Assembly (NCBI RefSeq): GCF_014635325.1
Contig: NZ_BMCT01000005.1
Coordinates: forward strand, 1 to 64,000
Length of the DNA stretch: 64,000 nucleotides
Direction of reading: 5' to 3'
Source: Azorhizobium oxalatiphilum
GTDB taxonomy: Bacteria > Pseudomonadota > Alphaproteobacteria > Rhizobiales > Xanthobacteraceae
How positions within the stretch are numbered: the first letter of the stretch is position 1; each line of letters starts with the position of its first letter. The position numbers and the translations under genes are program-made. This document shows, piece after piece, positions 17,331 through 25,739 of this stretch. A model generated the notes under the pieces. That model saw only the letters and a list, made by a program, of their open reading frames with translations. It had not been told where the DNA came from and searched no databases.

Positions 17331-18128
17331 GTGTTGTCTCTGGCAGAAAACCAGAGCCTGAGTGGCACAAAGTCATCCCTGTCCAAAGCCCTCAACCTGT
17401 TGGTTGTAATAGCCGAGCGGGGGCGGAACGGAATAACCGTAAGTTCCGCCGCAAAAAGGTCAGGAATACACGTCGCGACCGCGCATCGTCTCATGACGGC
17501 GCTGGTTGAGGAAGATTTCCTGAGTTTTGATCCCTACACCAAGCTCTATCATCTCGGGCTCATGCCGTATGAGATCGTGGCGCGTGCGGGGAGCGATCTT
17601 GAGTTTCTCGTCCTGCGCAAGAGCTTGCATCCCGTACTGGAGCGCGTTCAGGCGGAGGTCGGCGGCGTTGCTTCCCTGTCCGTCATCTCTCGCAACGAGG
17701 CGCTCTGCGTCGATGTGATCGAAGGGCAATCGGACATCAGCCTGAACACGCTGAAAGTCGGCTCGCGCCGCCCCCTTGGGGCCGGGGCCGCAAGTCTCTC
17801 CCTGCTCGCCGCTCTGGGGGAGGAGGAACGCGAGGCGGTCATCCAGCGCGAGAGCGAGCGCTACCGGAAGTACGGCAACCTCACCGCCGAATTCGTGCGG
17901 GCCGCTTGCGCGGAGCTGCCCGAGAACGGTCATGTCTTCAATGCGCAGATCATCCCCGGCATCGGCGCCGTGGGCGTGCCGCTGTTCACGGCCGCCGGGG
18001 CCCTCGCCTGCGCCGTCTCCATCACCAATACCGTCTCGCGCCTCTCGCCCGAGCGGCGGCGGGACATCGCCCTTGCTCTCGTGCAGGCCGCGCGCGCGGC
18101 CGGCTTCCAAGCCATGGATATTGCCTGA
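17331..18128 (+). CDS. IclR-family transcriptional regulator
   Basis: This 265-residue regulator has an N-terminal winged helix-turn-helix (ITVSSAAKRSGIHVATAHRL) and a C-terminal IclR effector domain (VGSRRPLGAGAASLSLLAAL, then GIGAVGVPLFTAAGALACAV). The GTG at 17331 is chosen because GGAGGG lies 5 bases upstream; an earlier ATG-type start has no ribosome binding site. Its stop overlaps the start of the acyl-CoA synthetase gene (TGATG), so it is the first gene of the catabolic operon and likely its regulator. The effector is probably a substrate or CoA thioester of that pathway (inference). Confidence 0.92.
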   Translation: MLSLAENQSLSGTKSSLSKALNLLVVIAERGRNGITVSSAAKRSGIHVATAHRLMTALVEEDFLSFDPYTKLYHLGLMPYEIVARAGSDLEFLVLRKSLHPVLERVQAEVGGVASLSVISRNEALCVDVIEGQSDISLNTLKVGSRRPLGAGAASLSLLAALGEEEREAVIQRESERYRKYGNLTAEFVRAACAELPENGHVFNAQIIPGIGAVGVPLFTAAGALACAVSITNTVSRLSPERRRDIALALVQAARAAGFQAMDIA

Positions 18129-19663
18129 TGTATCCCATTGATCTGTTCTATCGCCAGGCCGCCCGGAGCCCCGACCGCATGGCGGTCGAGTTTGGCGACG
18201 ACAAGCGCAGCTATGGCGCCCTGTGCGCCCACGCCTCGGCGCTGGCCGCCGGTCTCCAGGCCATCGATCCCACCCCTGGCTCGCGCGTTGGCATCTGCTG
18301 TTTCAACCATGTGGAGCACATCGTCGCCTGGTTGGCGGTGCTGGCCGCCGGCAAGGTGTGGGTGCCGCTCTATCCCAAGAACAAGGCGGCGGAGATCGGC
18401 GAGAGCGTCGTCTTCACCGAGATGAGCATCGTCATCACCGATGCGTCCGCCCGCCATCTGGTGGAAGGCACGGGCGCCCGCATCATCATCGCGGATGCCG
18501 AGGGGGGCGCCGACACCACCGGCGGGCTGGTGCGGGCACACGAGGGCGCTGCGCCCCGCTTCCATTCACTGCCGCTCGATGCCACCCAGGCCATCAAGTT
18601 TACCGGCGGTTCCACGGGCAAGCCGAAGGGGGTGATGCAGCCCTACCGCGCCTGGAACACCAACATCATCACCCAGATTCTCGCCTGGAAGCTGAAGGCC
18701 GGCGACCGGCTACTCGCGGTGGCACCCATCACCCACGGCACCTCCACCTATCTCATGCCCACCTTTGCCTCCGGCGGCACGCTGGTGCTGCGCGACCAGC
18801 CCCGGCCGGAGGACGTTCTGGAGGCGCTGGCGGAGGAGAAGATCTCCACCACCTTCCTGCCGCCCACCGTCATCTACATGATGATGCAACTGCCGCAGGC
18901 GCGCCGCACGTCCTTCGAGCGCCTGCGCAATCTGGTCTATGGCGCCGGCCCCATGCGGCCGGAGGCCATCGCCGAGGCACAAAACGTCTTCGGCCCCTGC
19001 ATCGCCTCCACCTACGGCCAGACGGAGGCGCCCCAGATCGCCACCATGATCAGCGCCGAAGAGCTTGCGCGGCCGGAGAAGCGGGCCTCCGTGGGGCGGG
19101 AGACCATCCTCACCAAGGTCGCCATCATGGACGAGGCCGGCAACCTCCTGCCCCAGGGCGAACTCGGCGAAATCGTCATCCGGGGCGATCTGCTGATGAC
19201 CGGCTACTGGCGCCAGCCCGAGAAGACGGCCGAGACCATCATCGACGGCTGGCTGCACACCGGCGACCTTGGCGCGTTCGACGAGGATGGCTTCCTGTTC
19301 CTGAAGGGCCGCTCCAAGGACCTCATCATCACCGGCGGCTTCAATGTCTATCCGGCAGATGTTGAGCCGGTGATCGGCACTCATGCGGCCGTGGCCGATT
19401 GCGCCGTCTTCGGCGTTCCGGACGACAAATGGGGGGAGTCGGTCCACGCCGCCGTTCAGTTGCGCGAGGGCATGAGCGCGGATCCGGATGAGATCATCCG
19501 CTTCGTGAAGGACAAGCTCGGCTCGGTGAAGGCGCCGAAATCCGTCGCCGTCTACGACCGCCTGCCGCGCAACAATTACGGCAAGCTCCAGAAACAGGCG
19601 CTGGTGGACGACCACATCGCCCGCACCCATGCGCCCAAGGAAGACGAGAAGGTGAGCCAATGA
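18128..19663 (+). CDS. AMP-dependent acyl-CoA synthetase/ligase
   Basis: This 511-residue ANL-superfamily enzyme would form an acyl-CoA from a carboxylate, ATP and CoA. Visible motifs are the P-loop-like FTGGSTGKPKGVM (about residue 160), YGQTEAP, GWLHTGDLGAFDEDGF, the hinge GRSKDLIITGGFNVYPADVE and a C-terminal catalytic Lys in NNYGKLQKQAL. The substrate cannot be read from the sequence. It starts at the IclR stop codon (TGATG) and its own stop overlaps the lyase gene (ATGA). The context suggests activation of a hydroxy-di- or tricarboxylate that the next enzyme cleaves. Confidence 0.92.
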   Translation: MYPIDLFYRQAARSPDRMAVEFGDDKRSYGALCAHASALAAGLQAIDPTPGSRVGICCFNHVEHIVAWLAVLAAGKVWVPLYPKNKAAEIGESVVFTEMSIVITDASARHLVEGTGARIIIADAEGGADTTGGLVRAHEGAAPRFHSLPLDATQAIKFTGGSTGKPKGVMQPYRAWNTNIITQILAWKLKAGDRLLAVAPITHGTSTYLMPTFASGGTLVLRDQPRPEDVLEALAEEKISTTFLPPTVIYMMMQLPQARRTSFERLRNLVYGAGPMRPEAIAEAQNVFGPCIASTYGQTEAPQIATMISAEELARPEKRASVGRETILTKVAIMDEAGNLLPQGELGEIVIRGDLLMTGYWRQPEKTAETIIDGWLHTGDLGAFDEDGFLFLKGRSKDLIITGGFNVYPADVEPVIGTHAAVADCAVFGVPDDKWGESVHAAVQLREGMSADPDEIIRFVKDKLGSVKAPKSVAVYDRLPRNNYGKLQKQALVDDHIARTHAPKEDEKVSQ

Positions 19664-20442
19664 CCTCCGGCCCGACCATGAAGACCCCCACCACCGCACT
19701 GAGCCATCACACGCTCGACGCCGTCTATTATCGCGAGAAGAACCTCGTGGATGACATCCTGAAGCCGGGTGCCCAGCCCGACTTCGTGCGCGAGGCCATG
19801 GCCCACATCCTCGGCCGCGAGATCGGGGACGGCGAGCTGCGGGTGATGAACGCCATCCTCATCACCATGATGGAACACGGCTTCACCCCGAGCGCCATCT
19901 CCACCCGCTCCATCTACATGAGTGCGCCGGAAAACCTGCAGGGTGCGGTCGCCGCCGGCCTGATGGCGGTGGGCAGCCAGTTCGTCGGCACGGTGGAGAA
20001 CAACGCCCGTCTTCTTGCCCGCATCGCCGCCGTCCCCGAGGGGGAGAAGCGGGCGCTGGCCGAGGAGATCGTGGACGACCACAAGGCACGCAAGGTGCAT
20101 ATGCCGGGCTTCGGCCACCATCTGCATCGACCGGACGATCCGCGTGCCATCCGCCTCCTGGAGATCGGCGCCGAGAACGGCCTCGACGGTGCCTATGTGA
20201 AGGCCCTGCGGCTTCTGGGCGAGGTGATCGACGAGAAGGCACGCCGTCACATCACCATCAATGCGACCGGCTCGGTCGCTGCCCTGCTGGGCGAAATGAA
20301 CGTGCCGGTGGACCTGATGCGCGGCTTCTCCGTGCTCGGCCGCACCGCCGGTCTGGTGGCCCATATCGCCGAGGAGCGCGAGCGGCCGAGCGCCCGCTTC
20401 ATCTGGGAACTGGTCGACAAGACCATTCCCTACGAGGCCTGA
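19660..20442 (+). CDS. citryl-CoA-lyase-like protein (citrate synthase fold)
   Basis: This 260-residue protein is shorter than true citrate synthases and resembles the citryl-CoA lyase/CcsB-like branch. It has the conserved segments MEHGFTPSAIST (first active-site His), MPGFGHHLHRPDDPRA (second His) and VLGRTAGLVAHIAEE (CoA/acid binding Arg). Such enzymes cleave citryl-CoA or a related 3-hydroxy-3-carboxyacyl-CoA to acetyl-CoA and a keto acid. Paired with the CoA ligase upstream (4-base overlap), it would complete an activate-and-cleave pathway. The third catalytic acid is not certain from sequence alone. Substrate is unknown. Confidence 0.8.
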   Translation: MTSGPTMKTPTTALSHHTLDAVYYREKNLVDDILKPGAQPDFVREAMAHILGREIGDGELRVMNAILITMMEHGFTPSAISTRSIYMSAPENLQGAVAAGLMAVGSQFVGTVENNARLLARIAAVPEGEKRALAEEIVDDHKARKVHMPGFGHHLHRPDDPRAIRLLEIGAENGLDGAYVKALRLLGEVIDEKARRHITINATGSVAALLGEMNVPVDLMRGFSVLGRTAGLVAHIAEERERPSARFIWELVDKTIPYEA

Positions 20443-20445
20443 GCG

Positions 20446-21168
20446 ATGGCGGACTACGTACTGCTCACGGGCGGGGCCCGCAACATCGGCGCTGCCATTG
20501 CGCAGCGGCTCACCGATGACGGACTGCGCGTCATCGTGCTCGACGTGGTGCCGCCGGAGCACGATGCCCTCGACAGCTTCTTCCCGGTCGATCTCAGCGA
20601 TCTCGAAGGCACGCAGGACGTGCTTGCGAAGGCGGTGGCGGGGCGCACTGTGACGCGGCTCGTCAACAATGCGGGCATCGTCGATCCGGCTCCGCTGGAG
20701 GAGACGACGGCCGAGAGCCTCGACAGGGTGGCGGCGATCAACATCCGGGCGCCGATGCTGTGCGCCCAGGCGGTGCTGCCGGCCATGAAGGCGGCCGGCT
20801 TCGGCCGCATCGTCAACATCTCCAGCCGCGCGGCGCTGGGGAAGGAACTGCGCACCGCCTATGCCGCCAGCAAGGCCGGGCTGCACGGCATGACGCGGAC
20901 CTGGGCGCTGGAACTGGGGCGCTTCGGCATCACCGTGAATGCGGTGGGCCCGGGGCCGATCCGCACCAGCCTGTTCGAAGCGGTGAACCCTGCTGAGTCG
21001 CCGCGTACCAGGGCCATTATCGAAGGCGTGCCCGTGGGGCGCCTCGGAACGCCGCAGGACATTGCCGATGCGGTGGGTTTCTTCTCCTCCGATCGGGCCG
21101 GCTTCGTCACCGGGCAGGTTCTTTATGTCTGCGGAGGAATGACCATCGGTCTCGCGCAGGGCAGTTAG
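20446..21168 (+). CDS. SDR-family oxidoreductase
   Basis: This 240-residue classical short-chain dehydrogenase/reductase has the cofactor motif TGGARNIGAAIA, NNAG (about residue 72), an active-site Ser after VNIS and the catalytic YAASK. It uses NAD(H) or NADP(H); an Asp at the end of strand beta2 (VIVLDVVPP) suggests NAD. It begins 4 bases after the lyase stop. It would oxidise or reduce a hydroxy/keto intermediate of the CoA-ligase/lyase pathway (inference). Confidence 0.9.
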   Translation: MADYVLLTGGARNIGAAIAQRLTDDGLRVIVLDVVPPEHDALDSFFPVDLSDLEGTQDVLAKAVAGRTVTRLVNNAGIVDPAPLEETTAESLDRVAAINIRAPMLCAQAVLPAMKAAGFGRIVNISSRAALGKELRTAYAASKAGLHGMTRTWALELGRFGITVNAVGPGPIRTSLFEAVNPAESPRTRAIIEGVPVGRLGTPQDIADAVGFFSSDRAGFVTGQVLYVCGGMTIGLAQGS

Positions 21169-21226
21169 ACGACCATTCGCTTACACGCTGAAAACAAAAC
21201 ACAAAAACAACATCTGGAGGAAAGCC

Positions 21227-22219
21227 ATGTTTCGATCCATGACCTGTGCCATGGCGGCGGTGTTCGCTGCCGGTCTCGCCCTCTCCACCGGCAGCGCGCT
21301 GGCGGAATCCAACTGGCCAAGCCGCGCCATCTCCATCATCGTGCCCTATTCGGCCGGCGGCGCCACCGATATTCTGGCCCGCAAGGTCGGCCAGGAGCTG
21401 AGCTCGGAACTGGGCCAGCCGGTGGTCATCGACAATCGTGCCGGCGGTGGCGGCATCACCGGAACCATGGCAGCGACCAATGCGCGGCCCGATGGCTATA
21501 CCCTGTTCTTCGGTCAGGTGTCGTCCCACGGCATTGCGCCGAACCTGAGTTCCGCCGCGCGCTATGACCCGGTGAAGGGGTTCGAGCCGATCGTCTTCAT
21601 CGACACCATTCCGAATATTCTGGTGGTGCGCAAAGATCTGCCGGTCAATTCGGTCGATGAGCTGATCGCCTATGCCAAGGCCAATCCGGACAAGCTGAAC
21701 TTCGCGTCATCAGGCACAGGCGCCTCCACCCATCTGTCGGGCGAAATGTTCAAGGCGCAGGCCGGCGTCAAGATGGTCCACATCCCCTTTCCCGGCAGTT
21801 CGCAGGCCCTCACCTCCATCGTGGCCGGCCAGACCGACCTGATGTTCGACAACATGCCGTCCGCCTGGCCGCAGGTCAGCAGCGGCCGCGTGAAGGCGCT
21901 GGCTGTGACCAGCAAGGCGCGCTCGCCCCTCGCTCCCGACCTGCCGACCATGTCCGAAGCGAAATCGGCTGATCTGTCGAAGTTCGAGGCCACTGCGTGG
22001 TTCGGTCTGTTTGCGCCGGCCGGCACGCCGAAGGATGTGATCACCAAGGTGAACACGGCTGTGAACCGGATGCTCAAGAAGCCGGAAATGATCAAGTTCA
22101 TCCAGGATGGCGGCGGCATCGTTGACGGTGGTACGCCGCAGGATCTGGCCAAGCAGGTGGAAACGGAGCTCGCCAAGTGGAAGGTGGTGATCGACACCGC
22201 CGGCATCCCCAAGGAATGA
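21227..22219 (+). CDS. tripartite tricarboxylate transporter (TTT/Bug) binding protein
   Basis: This 330-residue periplasmic binding protein of the Bug/TctC family has a signal peptide (MAAVFAAGLALSTGSALAES) and the family hallmarks WPSRAISIIVPYSAGGATDI, VVIDNRAGGGGITGTMAA and a carboxylate-binding loop. GGAGGAAAG lies 5 bases before the start. Bug proteins bind di- and tricarboxylates and other acids. No TctA/TctB membrane genes are in the window, so it is an orphan that may share membrane components or act as a sensor. Its place between enzyme genes suggests it binds the pathway substrate. Confidence 0.92.
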   Translation: MFRSMTCAMAAVFAAGLALSTGSALAESNWPSRAISIIVPYSAGGATDILARKVGQELSSELGQPVVIDNRAGGGGITGTMAATNARPDGYTLFFGQVSSHGIAPNLSSAARYDPVKGFEPIVFIDTIPNILVVRKDLPVNSVDELIAYAKANPDKLNFASSGTGASTHLSGEMFKAQAGVKMVHIPFPGSSQALTSIVAGQTDLMFDNMPSAWPQVSSGRVKALAVTSKARSPLAPDLPTMSEAKSADLSKFEATAWFGLFAPAGTPKDVITKVNTAVNRMLKKPEMIKFIQDGGGIVDGGTPQDLAKQVETELAKWKVVIDTAGIPKE

Positions 22220-22383
22220 GCCATGATGCCTGCCGGCCCTGATGGCATCGCCATCGCGGGCAACAGGCGATTTCCATTCAGATGTCGGGCCCGTTGTCCC
22301 GGTTCGGATAGGCGTCATCCGGACCGGTGCGGTCGCCAATCTCGGCCCTCAGCGAAGGACCGGCCCTCAGCAAAGGATCAGTG

Positions 22384-23196
22384 ATGTCGGAGCTTCAGGA
22401 TCGTGTCGCCGTCGTGCTCGGCGGCGGCTCAATCGGACCGGGCTGGGGGATAGGCAAGGCTGTCTCCGTGGCCTTTGCCAAGGCCGGGGCGCGCGTGGTG
22501 GTCGCCGACCGCGACCTGCCCTCGGCCGAGGAGACCTGCACCCTCATCGCAGACGAGGGTGGTGTGGGCAGCGCGGTGGCGCTGGACGTGGCGGACGATG
22601 CCGCCCTCGTGTCGGTTCTCCAGGACGTTCTCGCCACGCACGGGCGGATCGACGTGCTGTACTTCAATGTCGGCATCGGCAAGGCGGGGCCGTCCATGGA
22701 CACTTCGCCCGCCGACTGGCGGCGCATCTGCGATGCCAATCTGACGGCGCTGCATGTGGCCGCCACCACCGTCCTGCCGGCGATGCGCGCGCAGCAGCGG
22801 GGCGTGATCCTCGCCACCTCCTCCATTGCAGGTCTGCGCGATGTGGGCTTCCCCCATCTGGCCTATGGCAGCACCAAGGCGGCGGTGATCCAGTATCTGC
22901 GCTTGCTGGCGGTGGAGAATGCCCCTTTCGGCGTGCGGGCGAACACCATCATTCCGGGCCTGATCGATACGCCGCGCATCGAGAAAACGGTGGCGGGTTC
23001 CTATGGCGGCGCCAGCCTTGCCGCCATGAAGAGTCTGCGGGCCGCGCAATGCCCCCTTGGCCGCATGGGAACTGCGTTCGACGTGGCGGAGGCGGCGCTG
23101 TTCCTGGCGTCTGACCGCGCCTCCTACGTCACGGGCACCGAACTGCTGGTGGATGGCGGCCTCGCCGCCACGACGCGGCAACCGGAGCGGGCCTGA
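22384..23196 (+). CDS. SDR-family oxidoreductase
   Basis: This 270-residue SDR has a modified cofactor loop GGGSIGPGWGIGKAV, Asp at the end of beta2 (VVVADRD, suggesting NAD), FNVG in place of the usual NNAG, a Ser after ILATSS and the catalytic YGSTK. The start at 22384 follows AAGGA. It is separated from the TTT binding protein by about 160 bases and is the last gene of the plus-strand operon. It converges with the asparaginase gene. Confidence 0.88.
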   Translation: MSELQDRVAVVLGGGSIGPGWGIGKAVSVAFAKAGARVVVADRDLPSAEETCTLIADEGGVGSAVALDVADDAALVSVLQDVLATHGRIDVLYFNVGIGKAGPSMDTSPADWRRICDANLTALHVAATTVLPAMRAQQRGVILATSSIAGLRDVGFPHLAYGSTKAAVIQYLRLLAVENAPFGVRANTIIPGLIDTPRIEKTVAGSYGGASLAAMKSLRAAQCPLGRMGTAFDVAEAALFLASDRASYVTGTELLVDGGLAATTRQPERA

Positions 23197-23267
23197 GCCG
23201 AAAGCCCGGACCGGCGGCAGATGTCCGCCACCGGCATCCCATCGGCGCCCTGCTAGCCGGACATGCT

Positions 23268-24284
23268 CTAGCCGAAAGCGGAGAGCCGCGTTTCCATCGT
23301 CGCATGATCCAGCCGCGCATTCAGACACAGCATCAGGAGAATGCGTGCTTTCTGCGGATTAAGACCGTGTCCGGCCAGCCAGCCCTTCTCCCGAAGCGCC
23401 AGACGTGCGGCGACACGGCCATGGAGCGCACGGCTGGATTGGACAATGATGACGCCCTGTCGATGAGCATCCTCCAGCGCCGCGGATTCAGCTGGCGTCG
23501 GGATACCCGGTGCGAAGCCGGCCGAGACGATCCCGCGTGCGCCCGCAGCCACCGCCGCCCGGATCGCGGTTCCGTCCGCGCCAGCGTAGGAATAGGCGAT
23601 GTGAACGGCTGGCAGATCGGGATCCTGGCTGTCCAGGCTGAAGGCCTGTGGTCTGTCGCCGAGACCGCGCCGAAGGATGATCCGGTCGCCGTCCACGGTG
23701 CCCAAAGGTCCGGTCTCCGGCGACTGGAAGGTCTGGAGACGATAGGTGGAGGTCTTCACCACCTGTGCCGCAGAATGGACCTCGTCGTTCAGGACCACCA
23801 GTACGCCCTGTCCGCGCGCTTGCGGCGCACAGGCCACACGTACGGCGGCGATGAGATTGGCGGGCGCATCGGAACCTACGGCGCTGGCCGGACGCTGCGC
23901 CCCGGTCAGGACCACTGGAATATCCAGATCCAGCGTGAGATGCAGGAAGAAAGCGGTTTCCTCCAGCGTGCCCGTGCCGTGGGTGATGACGATGCCCTGC
24001 GCGCCTTCCGCCGCCAACGCCAACACGTCGCGGCGCAACTGCAGCCATTCGGCCGGTCCGATGGCCGATGAACTCACCCGGCTGAAGTCCTGCACCTTGA
24101 AGCTGGCGAAGCGCGCCGCATCGGGCACCCGCTCCAGCAACTCGCGGGCACTGATCTTGCGCCCGTGCTCGGGATAGTCGATCACGTCCAGTGGATCATC
24201 CGCGAGCGAGCCGATGGTGCCGCCGCAGCCGATGAAGCCGATCACCGGCCGCGCATCTGCTGCCTGAGGTCCGTCAACCGACAT
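23268..24284 (-). CDS. asparaginase-like amidohydrolase lacking the HGTDT Asp
   Basis: This 338-residue protein has the fold and order of type II asparaginases: N-terminal CGGTIGS (catalytic Thr at residue 23), a mid-protein motif HGTGTLEET (residues 102-110), KTSTY containing the conserved Lys, and GLNPQKARILL near the C-terminus. The usual HGTDT motif has Gly at 105 where asparaginase has the essential Asp. It may therefore use another substrate or be weakly active. It lacks a signal peptide. It overlaps the deacetylase/allantoinase gene by 11 bases and is the last gene of the TRAP/ureide operon. Confidence 0.82.
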   Translation of the reverse strand: MSVDGPQAADARPVIGFIGCGGTIGSLADDPLDVIDYPEHGRKISARELLERVPDAARFASFKVQDFSRVSSSAIGPAEWLQLRRDVLALAAEGAQGIVITHGTGTLEETAFFLHLTLDLDIPVVLTGAQRPASAVGSDAPANLIAAVRVACAPQARGQGVLVVLNDEVHSAAQVVKTSTYRLQTFQSPETGPLGTVDGDRIILRRGLGDRPQAFSLDSQDPDLPAVHIAYSYAGADGTAIRAAVAAGARGIVSAGFAPGIPTPAESAALEDAHRQGVIIVQSSRALHGRVAARLALREKGWLAGHGLNPQKARILLMLCLNARLDHATMETRLSAFG

Positions 24285-25176
24285 CGGTCGACGCCGGGTG
24301 ATGGGCATGCCAGTGGCGGGCGATGTCGATCCGGCGACACACCCAAACGTCCTTGTGGCCCATGACATAATCGAGGAAGCGGGCCACGCCCGCAGCGCGT
24401 CCGGCATGACCGGCGAGGCGCATGTGCAGGCCCACCGACATCATCTTCGGCTGAGTTGCGCCTTCGGCGTACAGCACATCGAACGTGTCGCGCAGATAGT
24501 CGAAGAAATCACCACTGGTGGCGATGGCGCCACGCGCGAACTTCGCGTCGTTGTTGGCAAGGCTGTAGGGAATGACGAGGTGCGGCTTGCCGGACACGCG
24601 CGTCCAGTAGGGCAGATCGTCCGCATAGGAGTCGGAATCGTACAGAAAGCCGCCATGCTCCACCACCAGCCGGCGCGTATGCTCCGTGGGCGCGTAGCGG
24701 CAGTACCAGCCCGCCGGTTGTTCGCCCGTGAGGCGGGCGATGGTCGCGGCGGCCGCCGCGATGTCGGCGCGCTCCTCGTCGGGCGTCAGCGTCTGGTGGC
24801 GGATCCAGCGGCGGCCGTGGCTGCACACGTCGAAATCGGCGTCCGCAATGGCTGCCACCATGTGCGGGTTGCGTTCCAGCGCCAGCGCGCAGCCGAAGAC
24901 GGTGGCTGGCATGTTGCGCTCGCGCAGCATCCGCATCAGTCGCCACACGCCGGCGCGGCTGCCGTATTCGAACATGGACTCCGCCGCCAGATCGCGGCCG
25001 GCAAAAGCGCCGCCTCCTCCTTCGGTGAGCCCGCCTTCAGTAACGGCGTCGCCGTCGGCGAAGGAGGGCTCGGAGCCCTCCTCATAATTGAGCACGATAT
25101 TGAGGGCGATGCGCGCCTCGCCCGGCCAGCGGGGATGCGGCGGATTGGGGCCATAGCCGATAAAGTCGCGTTCCAT
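24274..25176 (-). CDS. PuuE-like allantoinase/polysaccharide deacetylase family protein
   Basis: This 300-residue protein resembles cofactor-independent PuuE allantoinases of the NodB-fold family: the N-terminal RDFIGYGPNPPHPRWPG and ARIALNIVLNYEEGSE are close to the family pattern, with FDVCSHGRRWIRHQTLTPDE further on. PuuE opens the hydantoin ring of allantoin. Polysaccharide deacetylases of this fold are an alternative. It lies between an AllA-like lyase gene and the asparaginase-like gene, in an operon with a TRAP importer, which supports a ureide or cyclic amide substrate. Spacing to the next gene upstream is 45 bases. Confidence 0.85.
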   Translation of the reverse strand: MERDFIGYGPNPPHPRWPGEARIALNIVLNYEEGSEPSFADGDAVTEGGLTEGGGGAFAGRDLAAESMFEYGSRAGVWRLMRMLRERNMPATVFGCALALERNPHMVAAIADADFDVCSHGRRWIRHQTLTPDEERADIAAAAATIARLTGEQPAGWYCRYAPTEHTRRLVVEHGGFLYDSDSYADDLPYWTRVSGKPHLVIPYSLANNDAKFARGAIATSGDFFDYLRDTFDVLYAEGATQPKMMSVGLHMRLAGHAGRAAGVARFLDYVMGHKDVWVCRRIDIARHWHAHHPASTDVG

Positions 25177-25221
25177 CTTCCAAATCCCCTTTACCGCTGC
25201 CCGTTGAGCCGGACAGCGGCC

Positions 25222-25731
25222 TCAGCCGGCAGCGGCCAGATCCCATTCCACTTCCACGCGCCGGTCCGCGACGGAGACGATGCAGTCATCCTCGCGCCCG
25301 GTCACGCCGATCATGACCACCACCTCGTTCGGGCCATCCAGCGCCGTGAAGCCGAAGTGCCACACGTTCGGATGATAGATCACGCCCTGTCCAGGTTCAG
25401 TCACGAAGGGGCGCAGGTTATCAAAGTCGGGCGTCCCGTCCGGCAGGCTGTGCGTCACCGCCACGAAAAAACGCGCGGCATGCAGCGGGATCAGCGTCTG
25501 GAAGGAGTGCGGGTGGCGCTCCACCTGGTCGATCAGGATGGGGGCGGCCGGGGCAGGGTGCAGGATGCGGTTGATCCACATGGTGGGCCGGGCGGCCGGG
25601 TCGGTGGTTTCGAACGCACGCTCCACATAATGCCGGCGTCCGTCGCCCGCATGGGTCAGCACTTCACCATAAGCCGCAAAGCGTTCTGCCGTCAGCGGTT
25701 CCGCTTTCATTGTTATTGTGGCGGACAACAT
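25222..25731 (-). CDS. allA: AllA-like ureidoglycolate lyase
   Basis: This 169-residue protein matches the ureidoglycolate lyase family, which splits ureidoglycolate to glyoxylate and urea. Visible hallmarks are AERFAAYGEVL, VERHPHSFQTLIPL, FVAVTH, QGVIYHPNVWHFGF and a C-terminal cupin strand. The first ATG (25731) has GAGGAGGAAG just upstream, so it is preferred over the internal Met. It lies 8 bases after the TRAP large permease stop. With the allantoinase-like gene it points to purine ureide use, but an allantoate-degrading enzyme is absent from the operon. Confidence 0.85.
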   Translation of the reverse strand: MLSATITMKAEPLTAERFAAYGEVLTHAGDGRRHYVERAFETTDPAARPTMWINRILHPAPAAPILIDQVERHPHSFQTLIPLHAARFFVAVTHSLPDGTPDFDNLRPFVTEPGQGVIYHPNVWHFGFTALDGPNEVVVMIGVTGREDDCIVSVADRRVEVEWDLAAAG

Positions 25732-25739
25732 CTTCCTCC

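Noticed and set aside
16801-17376. Minus-strand open frame overlapping the IclR promoter region
   Set aside because: It overlaps the IclR start and palindrome, has no ribosome binding site or recognised domain, and is Arg/Ser/Pro rich.
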